Source: Streptomyces griseocarneus (GTDB lineage: Bacteria > Actinomycetota > Actinomycetes > Streptomycetales > Streptomycetaceae). Taken from it: 64,000 bases of DNA. The notes beneath the pieces were generated by a model. The model was not told the origin of the DNA. It did not search any database and was given only the letters and a program-made list of their open reading frames with translations. The translations under genes and the position numbers were made by a program. The stretch is from positions 124,001 through 188,000 of the forward strand of contig NZ_BNBL01000001.1 in the NCBI RefSeq assembly GCF_014655595.1. Reading direction: 5' to 3'. Positions 52,952-63,234 of this stretch are shown here, piece by piece; the first letter of the stretch is position 1, and every line of letters starts with the position of its first letter.

Positions 52952-55900
52952 GCGGCCGATGCGACTGCGGCTGCCGGGGCACCGGGACGGCCACCCCCGC
53001 CGAGGTCACCAATCCTCCCGGGCTCGGCGCCATCCGCTACCGGGTCGGCACCCACGGGGAGTTCCTGTCCTCCATGCTGGCCCGGCTGTCCGGGCCCGCC
53101 TACCCGGCGCTGCGCGACCTGACCGTACGCACCCCCGACGACCCGGCCGTCGCCCTGCTCGACACCTGGGCCGTCCTGGGCGACCTGCTCACCTTCTACT
53201 CCGAGCGGATCGCCAACGAGGGCTACCTGCGCACCGCCACCGAGGACGCCTCCCTCACCCTGCTCGGCAGGCTCGTCGGACACCGGCCCCGCCCCGGCGT
53301 GGCCGCCGGCACCTTCCTCGCCTACACCCTCGACCAGGACCCGCGTCCCGGCCAGGAGACGCCCGTGGTGATCCCCCGGGGCGCCCGCAGCCAGAGCGTG
53401 CCAGGGCCGGGGGAGGACCCGCAGTCCTTCGAGACCTCGGAGGAGCTGACGGCCCGCTGGTCGTGGAACGAGCTCGCCGTGCGGCGCCGCCGCCCCTACC
53501 AGGTGACGCCGCGGCTGCTGGCGGAGCGCACCGAGCTGTTCGTCGCGGGCACCGCGAACAACGTCAAGCCCGGCGACCAGCTGCTGTTCGTGTTCAGCGC
53601 CGAGGAGTCCGCCCGCGACAAAAGGTTCCTGCGCACCGTTCCCCACGTCCGGCTCGACCGCGAGAACGACGTGACCGTGATCGGCCTGCCGGTCTCCGGC
53701 CAGCCGTCGCTCAAGGGCCTGCGCGAGGAACTGGCGAAGTGGATCACGCCGTCCGAGAAGGAACCGCCCAACCCACGGCCCAAGGCGAGCCGCCTCGTCG
53801 ACCGGTTCGACGAGGACGTCCTCGCCCCCCTGCGCCGGGACCTCGAGACGCTCAAGACCGCGAGCGCGTTCGCCGACCGGCTGACCGCCGACGTGCAGCG
53901 GGCGCACGAGGCCGCCGAACTCGCCCGCCCCTACCGGGAGATCGCCCGCTGGTTCGAGACCCTGGCCGCGACGTTCACCGCGCTGACCGGACGGGCCCGC
54001 GCGCTGGAGCCGCCCCAGCCGGCGGACGCCACGCCCGAACCGCCGCGGCCGCCCGGCGGGATCCGGACGCCGCTGTACGACGGGCTGCGCCTGGGGAACG
54101 ACCCGGCACGCGAGGACGGCGCGCGGGAGGACGGCGGGCAGGAGAGCACGCCGGCTGCCGGTCCGCTCCACGCGGCGGTCAAGGGCCTGGGCGCCCTGCT
54201 GCCCGCGCTGCGCACCACGCCCGTACGCCCCCCGGTCAACGCCCGCCACCTCGCCCGCGATCCCGAGCGCCTCTACGCCCCCGGCTCGGACATCGGCGCC
54301 CAGCTGCTGGCCGCGCTCGACCCCAGGCTCCGCGAGGGCCTGAACGACGCCTGGCGGCGGGTGGACCTCACCGCCCCGTCGGCGCTGTCCACGGTGCAGG
54401 TCATGAGGGTCACCGCGACCCCCTTCGGGGCGACGGCCCCGCTGATCCCCCGCTACAAGGACAACCAGATCGCCTACTACGAGGACTGGCCCCTCAAGGG
54501 GAACATGTCGCTCGACACGACGGTCACCTACGACAAGGACGGCAGCGTCCCGGCGGCCATCAGGTTCACCTACTCGGTGGCCGAGGGCGCGTCGCCGCCC
54601 AGGGACCTCACGCTGCGCACCGACCGGGAGATGAACGAGAAGGTCCCCGACGTCGGGCCGGGTGACGTGCGGGTGCGCACCAAGCTGCCGCCCCGCCAGC
54701 CGGTGCCCGACGAGCCGGACCCCGGCGCCGCCCCGCCCCCGGACCCGCACGAGCTCGGCGTCTCCGCGGAGATGCTGCCCCGGCTGCCCCGGGCCACGGT
54801 GTTCGTCTCCCGGCCCGACGACCACAACAAGGTGCTGGTGACGGTCACCGACGGCGCCGGCACCGTGCGGATCCTCCTCGGCCCCGAGGAGCTCGGCGCC
54901 GTGCAGACGCTCGGCACGCTCAAGATCACCGCCGAACGCCGCAAGCCCGCCGATCTGCCCGCCGCCGTCAGCGTGACCATCGCCACCCAGCTGGAGGTCA
55001 CCGACCGCAACAAGCTCGCCCTCGACGCCGTGTACGAGGGCATCGCCCCGGGCAGCTGGATCGCCATCGAGCGGCCGCGCAAGGGCAGCCCGGGACAGAT
55101 CCCCGGCGGCAAGGAGTTCGCCCAGGTCGTCACCCGGGTCACCGATGTGCGGGTGCTCTCCCGCGCCGCCTTCGGCATCTCCGGCAAGGTCACCGAACTC
55201 ACGCTCAAGGACGACTGGCTCGACGCCTTCGACGTCAATCTGTCGCACATCAGGGACGCCACGGTGCACGCCCGCGGCGACGTCCTGCGCCTCGCCGAGG
55301 AGACGGTGACCGAGGACGTCCACGGCAATGAGATCGAGCTGGCCGGGCTGTACGACGGGCTGGCACCCGGCCGCTGGGTGGTGTTCAGCGGCGAGCGCAC
55401 CGACATCCCCGGCACCGCCGGCGTGCGCGGCACGGAGCTCGCCATGATCGCCGGCGTCGAGCAGCGCGTCGACCCCGCACGTCCTGGCGACGCCGTGCAC
55501 ACCCTGCTCGTCCTCACCGCGGACCTCGCCCACCGCTACCGGCGCGAGAGCCTGCGCGTCTTCGGCAACGTGGTCGCGGCCACCCACGGCGCCACCCGCG
55601 ACGAGCCGATCGGCAGCGGCGACGCGGGCAGGGCCAACCAGTCGTTCGTGCTGTGGCAGTCCCCGCTGACCTGGCTCGCCGACGAGAACCCGCTGGGCGC
55701 CCGGAGCACCCTGGAGATCAGGGTGGACGGCGTGCTCTGGCACGAGGTGGACAGCCTCGCGGGCCGCGGCCCGCGGGAACGCGTCTACGTCACCGGCACC
55801 ACCGACACCACCGGCACCGCGGACCCCGCCACCGCCGGCCGCGTCACCGTCACCTTCGGCGACGGCACCCACGGCGCGCGCCTGCCCACCGGTCACGAGA

Positions 55901-56862
55901 ACGTCCGCGCCCGCTACCGCATCGGCGTCGGCAGGTCCGCCAACGTCAAGGCGGGGCGCGTCACCCAGCCCACCACCCGGCCGCTGGGGGTCAGCGCGGT
56001 GGTCAACCCGCTGCCCGCCACCGGCGGCGCCGACCCGGACGGTCCCGGGCTCGCCCGCCGCAACATCCCGCTGGCCGTCACCGCGCTCGACCGCCTCGTC
56101 TCCGTCAGGGACTACGAGGACTTCGCCCGCTCCCGGGCGGGGATCGGCCGGGCGAGCGCCCGGGAGGTCTTCGACGGCACCCGGCGCCGCGTGCACGTCA
56201 CCGTCGCGGGCGTCGACGACATCGCCCTCGGCGACGACTCCGACATCGTGCGCACCCTGCGGGCCTCCCTCGCCGCCCACGGCGACCCCCGGGTGCCGGT
56301 CACCGTGGCCGTACGGGAGCTGGTGCTGCTCGTCGTCGCGGCCAACGTCAAGGTGCGTCCCGACCACACGTGGGACCTGGTGGAACCGGCGGTGCGCCGG
56401 GCGCTGACCGTCCGGCTCGGCTACCCGGCGCGCGAACTCGGGCGGCCCGCCTACCTGTCGGAGGTCCTGGCCACGGCCCAGTCCGTGCCGGGCGTGGAGT
56501 ACGTGGACGTGGACGCGTTCACCGGCATCCCCGGCAGCCTCACCCCCCAGGGGCTCGAGAAACTGCCGGAGCGGCTCGGGCGCCCCCAGCCGGTGGTGGA
56601 CGCCCGGCTCGCCGCGTACCACGAGGACCGCTACACGGTCTCGCCGCCGGCCCCGCAGACCACCGAGACCCTCACCGAGGTGGCCGCGAAGAACGGCATC
56701 ACCGTCGCCGAACTGCTGCGGCTCAACCCCGGCATCACCGACACCCGGCCGCTGCCGAAGGGCCGCACGGTGTTCGTCTTCCGCGGCATCCGCCCGGCGC
56801 AGTTCGCGCTGCTCTCCCCGGACGTGCCGGACACACTGATCCTTAAGGAGGCACGGGCGTGA
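52948..56862 (+). CDS. CIS baseplate protein, second gp6/baseplate J-like with C-terminal LysM (Afp12)
   Basis: 1304 residues. It opens MSGRCDCGCRG (a Cys-rich tip), then the J-type segment IRYRVGTHGEFLSSMLARLS, a very long middle, a second J core (VTFGDGTHGARLP, then ALDRLVSVRDYEDFARSRAG) and a C-terminal LysM-like module (TVAEVAAKNGITVAELLRLN-type, near 1240-1290). Larger than Afp12, with the middle carrying extra beta domains. It overlaps the previous and next genes by four bases each. Partner of the preceding gp6-like protein. Confidence 0.9.
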   Translation: MSGRCDCGCRGTGTATPAEVTNPPGLGAIRYRVGTHGEFLSSMLARLSGPAYPALRDLTVRTPDDPAVALLDTWAVLGDLLTFYSERIANEGYLRTATEDASLTLLGRLVGHRPRPGVAAGTFLAYTLDQDPRPGQETPVVIPRGARSQSVPGPGEDPQSFETSEELTARWSWNELAVRRRRPYQVTPRLLAERTELFVAGTANNVKPGDQLLFVFSAEESARDKRFLRTVPHVRLDRENDVTVIGLPVSGQPSLKGLREELAKWITPSEKEPPNPRPKASRLVDRFDEDVLAPLRRDLETLKTASAFADRLTADVQRAHEAAELARPYREIARWFETLAATFTALTGRARALEPPQPADATPEPPRPPGGIRTPLYDGLRLGNDPAREDGAREDGGQESTPAAGPLHAAVKGLGALLPALRTTPVRPPVNARHLARDPERLYAPGSDIGAQLLAALDPRLREGLNDAWRRVDLTAPSALSTVQVMRVTATPFGATAPLIPRYKDNQIAYYEDWPLKGNMSLDTTVTYDKDGSVPAAIRFTYSVAEGASPPRDLTLRTDREMNEKVPDVGPGDVRVRTKLPPRQPVPDEPDPGAAPPPDPHELGVSAEMLPRLPRATVFVSRPDDHNKVLVTVTDGAGTVRILLGPEELGAVQTLGTLKITAERRKPADLPAAVSVTIATQLEVTDRNKLALDAVYEGIAPGSWIAIERPRKGSPGQIPGGKEFAQVVTRVTDVRVLSRAAFGISGKVTELTLKDDWLDAFDVNLSHIRDATVHARGDVLRLAEETVTEDVHGNEIELAGLYDGLAPGRWVVFSGERTDIPGTAGVRGTELAMIAGVEQRVDPARPGDAVHTLLVLTADLAHRYRRESLRVFGNVVAATHGATRDEPIGSGDAGRANQSFVLWQSPLTWLADENPLGARSTLEIRVDGVLWHEVDSLAGRGPRERVYVTGTTDTTGTADPATAGRVTVTFGDGTHGARLPTGHENVRARYRIGVGRSANVKAGRVTQPTTRPLGVSAVVNPLPATGGADPDGPGLARRNIPLAVTALDRLVSVRDYEDFARSRAGIGRASAREVFDGTRRRVHVTVAGVDDIALGDDSDIVRTLRASLAAHGDPRVPVTVAVRELVLLVVAANVKVRPDHTWDLVEPAVRRALTVRLGYPARELGRPAYLSEVLATAQSVPGVEYVDVDAFTGIPGSLTPQGLEKLPERLGRPQPVVDARLAAYHEDRYTVSPPAPQTTETLTEVAAKNGITVAELLRLNPGITDTRPLPKGRTVFVFRGIRPAQFALLSPDVPDTLILKEARA

Positions 56863-59075
56863 ACCGTGAGCCCGACGGCCTGCTGGAGCTGCTGCCGCAG
56901 TGGCACCAGCTGCGTGATGCCGAGGCGGGGGAGCCGCTGCGCGCCCTGCTCGCCGTGATCGCCGAGCAGGTCGACCTGGTGCGCTCGGGCGTGGAACAGG
57001 GCTACGAGGACTGGTTCATCGAGACCTGCGCCGACTGGGTTGTGCCCTACCTCGGCGACCTCGTCGGCTACCGGATCCTGCCCGGGTACGAGGAGGTGCT
57101 GACCACCGGCCTGTCCCCGGGCGGCCCCGGCGGCACCGCGGCCGCCTCCCGCCGGCGCCTGGCGGCCCGGCTCGCCCCCCGCCGCGACGTCGCGGAAACC
57201 GTCGCCAACCGGCGGCGCAAGGGCACCCTGGCGCTGCTGGAGCAGCTGTCGGCGTCGGTGGCGGAATGGCCGGCCCGGGCGGTGGAGTTCTCCCGGCTGC
57301 TGTCCGCCCACCAGCCGGTGCGCCTGTTCGGCGCGGACCAGGAGGCGGCGGGCGCGGCCCGCCTGGCCCGGGGGCGGCTGCTCGACGTCCGCGACGGCGC
57401 GGCCCTGGACCTGCTCGGCGGGGCCTTCGACCCGGCCGCCCACAGCGCCGACGTGCGGCGGGCCGGCTCCGCGCGCCGCAGGGGCGGCTACACCCCGGCC
57501 GGCGTCGGCCTGTTCGTCTGGCGGCTGGGGGCCTACCCGGTCACCCGTGCCCCCGCCTACTGCATCGACCGGGCCCGCAACCTCTACACCTTCTCCATCC
57601 TCGGCAACGACAGCCCGCTGGTGGTGAAGCCGGAGCCGGAGCCCTCGGCGTCGCACCTGGCGACCATGGACAACGTCCCCGCCTTCATCCGCCGCCGGCA
57701 GCTCGCCGACCGGCTCACCGACCACTACGGCCCCGGCCGGTCGTTCACCATCTGGCGGGACGGCGGCGACGAGCCGGTGCCGCCCGCCGACATCGTCGTG
57801 GCCGACCTGTCCGGCTGGCACTACCGGCCCCGGCGCGGCCAGGTCGTCGTCGACCCGGAGCTCGGCCGGATCGCCTTCGGCGCCCGCACCGCCCCCCGGC
57901 ACGGGGCGTGGGTCAGCTACCACTACGCGTTCAGCGACGACACCGGCGGCGGGGAGTACCCCCGCGACCGCGACACCCCGCCGCGGGCGACGGTCTACCG
58001 GGTCGGGCCCGACGGCCCCCACGAGCGCATCATGGACGCCTACGAGCAGTGGCGCTCCGACGGCGGCGCCGAGGCCGTCATCGAGATCACCCACAGCGGC
58101 GCCCACCAGGAGCAGCTGGACTTCGACCTGTCCCCCGGGGAACGGCTGGAGGTGCGGGCGGCCGAGGGCGCCCGGCCGGTGATCCGCCTGCTCGACTGGT
58201 ACAGCAACCGGCCCGACGCGCTCAACATCCACGGCAACCCCGGCGACGGGCCGGGGCCGCGCGTCGTCCTGGACGGGCTGCTCGTCACCGGACGCGGCAT
58301 CAACGTCACCGGCCCCGTCGGGTCCGTCGTCCTGCGGCACTGCACGCTGGTGCCGGGCTGGTCGCTGGAGCCGCGCTGCGAGCCGCACTCGCCGCAGGAG
58401 CCCAGCCTGGTCCTGGAGTGCACCACGGCCTGCGTGGAGATCGAGCGCAGCGTGCTGGGCACCATCGAGGTCGTCGGCGACGAGGCCGGCACCGATCCGC
58501 TGCGGATCCACATCTCCGACAGCGTCCTGGACGCCACCGGGGACGACATCGAGGCCCTGTCCGGGCCCGAGTGCCGGCACGCCCACGCCGTGCTGCACGC
58601 CCACCGCACCACCGTGATCGGCGAGGTCCACGTCCACGCCGTCGACATCGCCGAGGACAGCGTCTTCACCGGACGCGTCAGCGCCGCCCGGCGCGGCATC
58701 GGCTGCGTGCGCTTCAGCTACGTACCGCCGGGCTCGCGCACGCCCCGCCGCTACCACTGCCAGCCGGACGGCGTGCGCGCCGCCGTGCGGGAGAGGGCCG
58801 GGAAGGGCGAGGTGGACCCGAAGGACGTCCCCGAGCTGCAGGACGCCGAGGCGGCCCGGGTGCGGCCGGTGTTCACCAGCGTCCGCTACGGCACCCCGGC
58901 CTACGCCCAGCTGGCCGACGGCTGCGCGCCGGAGATCGGCCGGGGCGCCGAGGACGGGTCCGAACTCGGCGCGTTCCACGAGCTCTTCCAGCCGCAGCGC
59001 GAGGACAGCCTGCGCGCCCGGCTGGAGGAGTTCGCCCCGGCCGGCACCGACGCCGGGATCATCCACGTCACCTGA
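56859..59075 (+). CDS. CIS baseplate protein, phage tail protein I-like
   Basis: 738 residues. The N-terminal tail-protein-I-like domain has LLPQWHQLRDAEAGEPLRAL, EDWFIETCADWVVPYLGDLV and ETVANRRRKGTLALLEQLSA. It is followed by beta domains and a right-handed beta-helix-like part (about 440-640, repeated strands such as VIEITHSGAHQEQL and LRIHISDSVLDATGDD). It likely finishes the baseplate periphery. The GTG overlaps the Afp12-like stop. The beta-helix half may bind carbohydrate or act as a short fibre; no other fibre gene (Afp13) is seen. Confidence 0.8.
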   Translation: MNREPDGLLELLPQWHQLRDAEAGEPLRALLAVIAEQVDLVRSGVEQGYEDWFIETCADWVVPYLGDLVGYRILPGYEEVLTTGLSPGGPGGTAAASRRRLAARLAPRRDVAETVANRRRKGTLALLEQLSASVAEWPARAVEFSRLLSAHQPVRLFGADQEAAGAARLARGRLLDVRDGAALDLLGGAFDPAAHSADVRRAGSARRRGGYTPAGVGLFVWRLGAYPVTRAPAYCIDRARNLYTFSILGNDSPLVVKPEPEPSASHLATMDNVPAFIRRRQLADRLTDHYGPGRSFTIWRDGGDEPVPPADIVVADLSGWHYRPRRGQVVVDPELGRIAFGARTAPRHGAWVSYHYAFSDDTGGGEYPRDRDTPPRATVYRVGPDGPHERIMDAYEQWRSDGGAEAVIEITHSGAHQEQLDFDLSPGERLEVRAAEGARPVIRLLDWYSNRPDALNIHGNPGDGPGPRVVLDGLLVTGRGINVTGPVGSVVLRHCTLVPGWSLEPRCEPHSPQEPSLVLECTTACVEIERSVLGTIEVVGDEAGTDPLRIHISDSVLDATGDDIEALSGPECRHAHAVLHAHRTTVIGEVHVHAVDIAEDSVFTGRVSAARRGIGCVRFSYVPPGSRTPRRYHCQPDGVRAAVRERAGKGEVDPKDVPELQDAEAARVRPVFTSVRYGTPAYAQLADGCAPEIGRGAEDGSELGAFHELFQPQREDSLRARLEEFAPAGTDAGIIHVT

Positions 59076-59112
59076 CCCTGCCCGACGGGCACCTTCCCAG
59101 AGGAACCCACAC

Positions 59113-60603
59113 ATGCACGCAGACCTCTCCCGTCTCACCTTCCGGCCCGCCAAGCACTACTCCGGCGTGCTCGCCCAGCAGGGCCGGGTCCAGCTCGACG
59201 CCGACGCCAACGAGCAGGCCGCGATCCAGCAGCACCAGGCGCGCACCCTGGCCGCCGACCTGATCGGGCAGCACGGCGGCCCCCACGGCGCGGCCGGCTT
59301 CCGCATCGCCTACTGCCGGGGCGACAACAAGCTCGACGACCTCGCCGTCCACGGCGGGCGCTACTACGTGGACGGCATCCTGTGCGACGCCGGCCGGCCG
59401 CCGGCGGGGACGCCCGCCGGAACACCCGCAGGGCAGGGCTCCGAGCCGAAGTCCGCCGACCGTCCCGCGCCCGAGGGCGAGGCGGGCGGCGAGGCGGAGG
59501 GCGGCCAGGGCCCCTGCGACGACCCCGCCGTCTGGACGTACTGGAACCAGCCCGACGCCTACCGCGACCCCGAGAAGCCCGCCGACCGGCTGCCGGCGCA
59601 GTTCCCGTACCTGGTCTACCTCAAGGTGTGGGAGCGGACGGTCACCGCGGCCGAGGACCCCGAGATCCGGGAGGTGGCCCTCGGCGCCGCCCTCCCGGAC
59701 ACGGCGGCCAGGATCAAGACGGTCTGGCAGGTGCTGCCGCTGGCCGCCGCCGACCTGACCGTGCCCCAGAACCCGACGGCCGCGCAGGTCCGCGAGGCGT
59801 TCCGCAGCTGGGCCGGCGCACGCCGCGCCCCGGCCGCGTCCGCCGCGTTCCGCGCCGAGCGCCCGGAGCGCTCCGACGAGGAGCCGTGCCTGACCCGGCC
59901 CGAGTACCGCTACCGGGGCCCGGAGAACCAGCTGTACCGCGTGGAGATCCACACCGGGGGGACGGCCGAGACCGCCACCTTCAAGTGGTCCCGGGAGAAC
60001 GGCTCCGTCGTCTTCCCCATCGCCGCGCTCGACGGCACCTGGGTGGAGCTCGACACGCTCGGTCCGGACGACAAGCTGGACCTGAACGCCGGCGACCGGG
60101 TGGAGCTCGCCGACTCCGCCTACACCAGCCGCGGCGAGCCCGCCGACCTGCTGCGGGTGGAGGAAGTGGACGTCCCCGGGCGCCGGGTGAGGCTGAACGC
60201 CGAACCGGGGCCGGGCACCGGCAGGCTGCCGGGCCTGCACCCCTTCCTGCGCCGCTGGGACCACCGCGCCCCCGGCGCGCGCGGCACCGCCCGGCAGCAC
60301 CGCGACGGCACCCTCAAGGTCGTCGAGGGCACGTGGCTGGACCTGGAGGACGGTCTGCAGGTCTGGTTCGAGCCCGGCGGCCGCTACCGCTCCGGCGACC
60401 ACTGGAGCGCGCCCGCCCGCACCGCCACCGGCACGGTGGAGTGGCCGGCGGCGGCCGACCGCCGGCCGCTGCTGCAGCCCCCGGCGGGCATCGACGTCCA
60501 CTACGCCCCGCTGGCCTGGGTGGGGGCCGAGGGAGCGGTGACCGACCTGCGGCACACGTTCCGCCCGCTGGCCGTGCCCGTCGAGGCCGCCTCGGCGGAG
60601 TGA
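59113..60603 (+). CDS. DUF6519 CIS-cluster protein
   Basis: 496 residues. It opens MHADLSRLTFRPAKHYSGVL followed by QQGRVQLDADANEQAAIQQH, the signature of DUF6519, found in actinobacterial and other CIS clusters near the baseplate genes. It is beta-rich, with FKWSRENGSVVFPIAALDGT and RVRLNAEPGPGTGRLPGLHP. Probably a decoration or baseplate-associated protein; the function is not known. It starts 37 bases after the previous gene behind an aggaacc site. A hairpin overlaps its stop. Confidence 0.8.
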   Translation: MHADLSRLTFRPAKHYSGVLAQQGRVQLDADANEQAAIQQHQARTLAADLIGQHGGPHGAAGFRIAYCRGDNKLDDLAVHGGRYYVDGILCDAGRPPAGTPAGTPAGQGSEPKSADRPAPEGEAGGEAEGGQGPCDDPAVWTYWNQPDAYRDPEKPADRLPAQFPYLVYLKVWERTVTAAEDPEIREVALGAALPDTAARIKTVWQVLPLAAADLTVPQNPTAAQVREAFRSWAGARRAPAASAAFRAERPERSDEEPCLTRPEYRYRGPENQLYRVEIHTGGTAETATFKWSRENGSVVFPIAALDGTWVELDTLGPDDKLDLNAGDRVELADSAYTSRGEPADLLRVEEVDVPGRRVRLNAEPGPGTGRLPGLHPFLRRWDHRAPGARGTARQHRDGTLKVVEGTWLDLEDGLQVWFEPGGRYRSGDHWSAPARTATGTVEWPAAADRRPLLQPPAGIDVHYAPLAWVGAEGAVTDLRHTFRPLAVPVEAASAE

Positions 60604-60625
60604 GGGCCCGGACGGGCCCTCACTC
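60598..60625 (+). terminator. Hairpin across the DUF6519 stop codon
   Basis: gagtgagggccc (60598-60609) pairs perfectly with gggccctcactc (60614-60625) around ggac. No T run follows. It may partly terminate the CIS transcript or lower amidase output. Confidence 0.6.
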
Positions 60626-60655
60626 GTTCAGCCCGCTTCATCAAGGAGGAAAGCA

Positions 60656-61531
60656 ATGGCACAGCCCTTATCAGCCGACCGACTCGTCGCGGCGCTCCGC
60701 GAGGAGGGCCTGAGGGTCGTGGAGCACCGCAGCTGGCGCACCCACAACCGCAACGGCAAGGGCCCGTGGGGCCCCATGCACGGCGTGGTCGTCCACCACA
60801 CCGTCTCCTCGGGCACCATGAGCTCGGTCGACCTCTGCTACGACGGCTACGACGAGCTGCCCGGCCCGCTCTGTCACGGCGTCATCGTCAAGGACGGCAC
60901 CGTCTACCTCGTGGGCAACGGCAGATCCAACCACGCCGGGCTCGGGGACGGCGACGTCCTCGACGCGGTCATCGCCGAGCGGCCGCTGCCCGAGCCCAAC
61001 GAGAACGACACCGACGGCAACGCCCGCTTCTACGGCTTCGAGTGCGTCAACCTCGGCGACGGCAAGGACCCCTGGCCCGCCGCCCAGCTCGAGGCCATCG
61101 AGAAGGCGTCGGCCGCCCTCTGCCGGGCCCACGGCTGGACCGAGCGCTCGGTGATCGGCCACAAGGAGTGGACCAACACCAAGAACGACCCGCTGGGCTT
61201 CACGATGGCCTCGATGCGCTCCCGGATCGGCGCCCGCCTCAAGAGGAAGCCGGACGGTCCCCTGCCGAACCCGCCGCAGGGCCAGTACGAGCCCTTCCCC
61301 GGCAGCGACTTCTTCCGCGCGGGCCGGCGCAGCGCCCTGATCACCGCCATGGGCAAGCGGCTCGTGGAGGAGGGATGCGGCCGCTACGAGGAGGGCCCCG
61401 GCCCGGAGTGGACGGAGGCCGACCGCACGTCGTACGCGGCCTGGCAGCGCAAGCTCGGCTACTCCGGCTCGGACGCCGACGGCATACCGGGCGAGACGAG
61501 CTGGACGAAGCTGAAGGTGCCCAGGTCCTGA
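60656..61531 (+). CDS. N-acetylmuramoyl-L-alanine amidase with C-terminal peptidoglycan-binding domain
   Basis: 291 residues without a signal peptide. Amidase_2/PGRP domain (about 15-195): GVVVHHTVSSG supplies the zinc histidines and GHKEW the distal His/Lys. C-terminal peptidoglycan-binding repeat (about 215-291) with GSDFFRAGRRSALITAMGKR and DADGIPGETSWTKLKV. It cleaves the MurNAc-L-Ala bond. The lack of a secretion signal and the place behind the CIS operon suggest it is a particle-borne or lysis-coupled effector, much as phage endolysins; it could also be an unrelated cytosolic enzyme. An aaggaggaa ribosome binding site precedes the ATG. Confidence 0.88.
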   Translation: MAQPLSADRLVAALREEGLRVVEHRSWRTHNRNGKGPWGPMHGVVVHHTVSSGTMSSVDLCYDGYDELPGPLCHGVIVKDGTVYLVGNGRSNHAGLGDGDVLDAVIAERPLPEPNENDTDGNARFYGFECVNLGDGKDPWPAAQLEAIEKASAALCRAHGWTERSVIGHKEWTNTKNDPLGFTMASMRSRIGARLKRKPDGPLPNPPQGQYEPFPGSDFFRAGRRSALITAMGKRLVEEGCGRYEEGPGPEWTEADRTSYAAWQRKLGYSGSDADGIPGETSWTKLKVPRS

Positions 61532-61582
61532 AGGCCGCCCCCTGCGCGGAACGGTGAGACGGCACCGTCTGAGCGGCACCTG

Positions 61583-61632
61583 AACACCGCCCCGGGCACC
61601 CGGGCCGACCCCGGCCCGGGCCGCCTGGTGTT
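61583..61632 (+). terminator. Terminator after the amidase gene
   Basis: Nested hairpin: aacacc (61583-61588) with ggtgtt (61627-61632), and inside cccgggccg (61599-61607) with cggcccggg (61612-61620). It separates the CIS region from the dehydrogenase gene. Confidence 0.75.
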
Positions 61633-61683
61633 CTAAGGTCGCCGTAGCGGCTTGTCGATCACTTCCATGGGAGCGCACGGATC

Positions 61684-63090
<1,407 letters not shown>

Positions 63091-63102
63091 CGCGCCGTGC
63101 CC

Positions 63103-63129
63103 GCCGGGCCTCGCGCGCGAGAGCCCGGC
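63103..63129 (+). terminator. Terminator-like hairpin after the dehydrogenase gene
   Basis: gccgggc (63103-63109) pairs with gcccggc (63123-63129), and the loop ctcgcgcgcgaga can itself pair. It lies 12 bases after the stop. The remaining 105 bases before the next gene hold no feature I recognise. Confidence 0.6.
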
Positions 63130-63234
63130 CCGGCGCGCGAGCGAAGTGCGCACTCTGCGATATGTCGTCCCGGCCGCCCCGGCCGGGACGATCGGGCCCC
63201 GCGCGGTCGAGCGGTCGACGTTTTCGGAGTGGTT

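Noticed and set aside
52540-56622. 1360-codon minus-strand open frame opposite the gp6-like genes
   Set aside because: Shadow frame caused by high GC3; no domain and no start signal.
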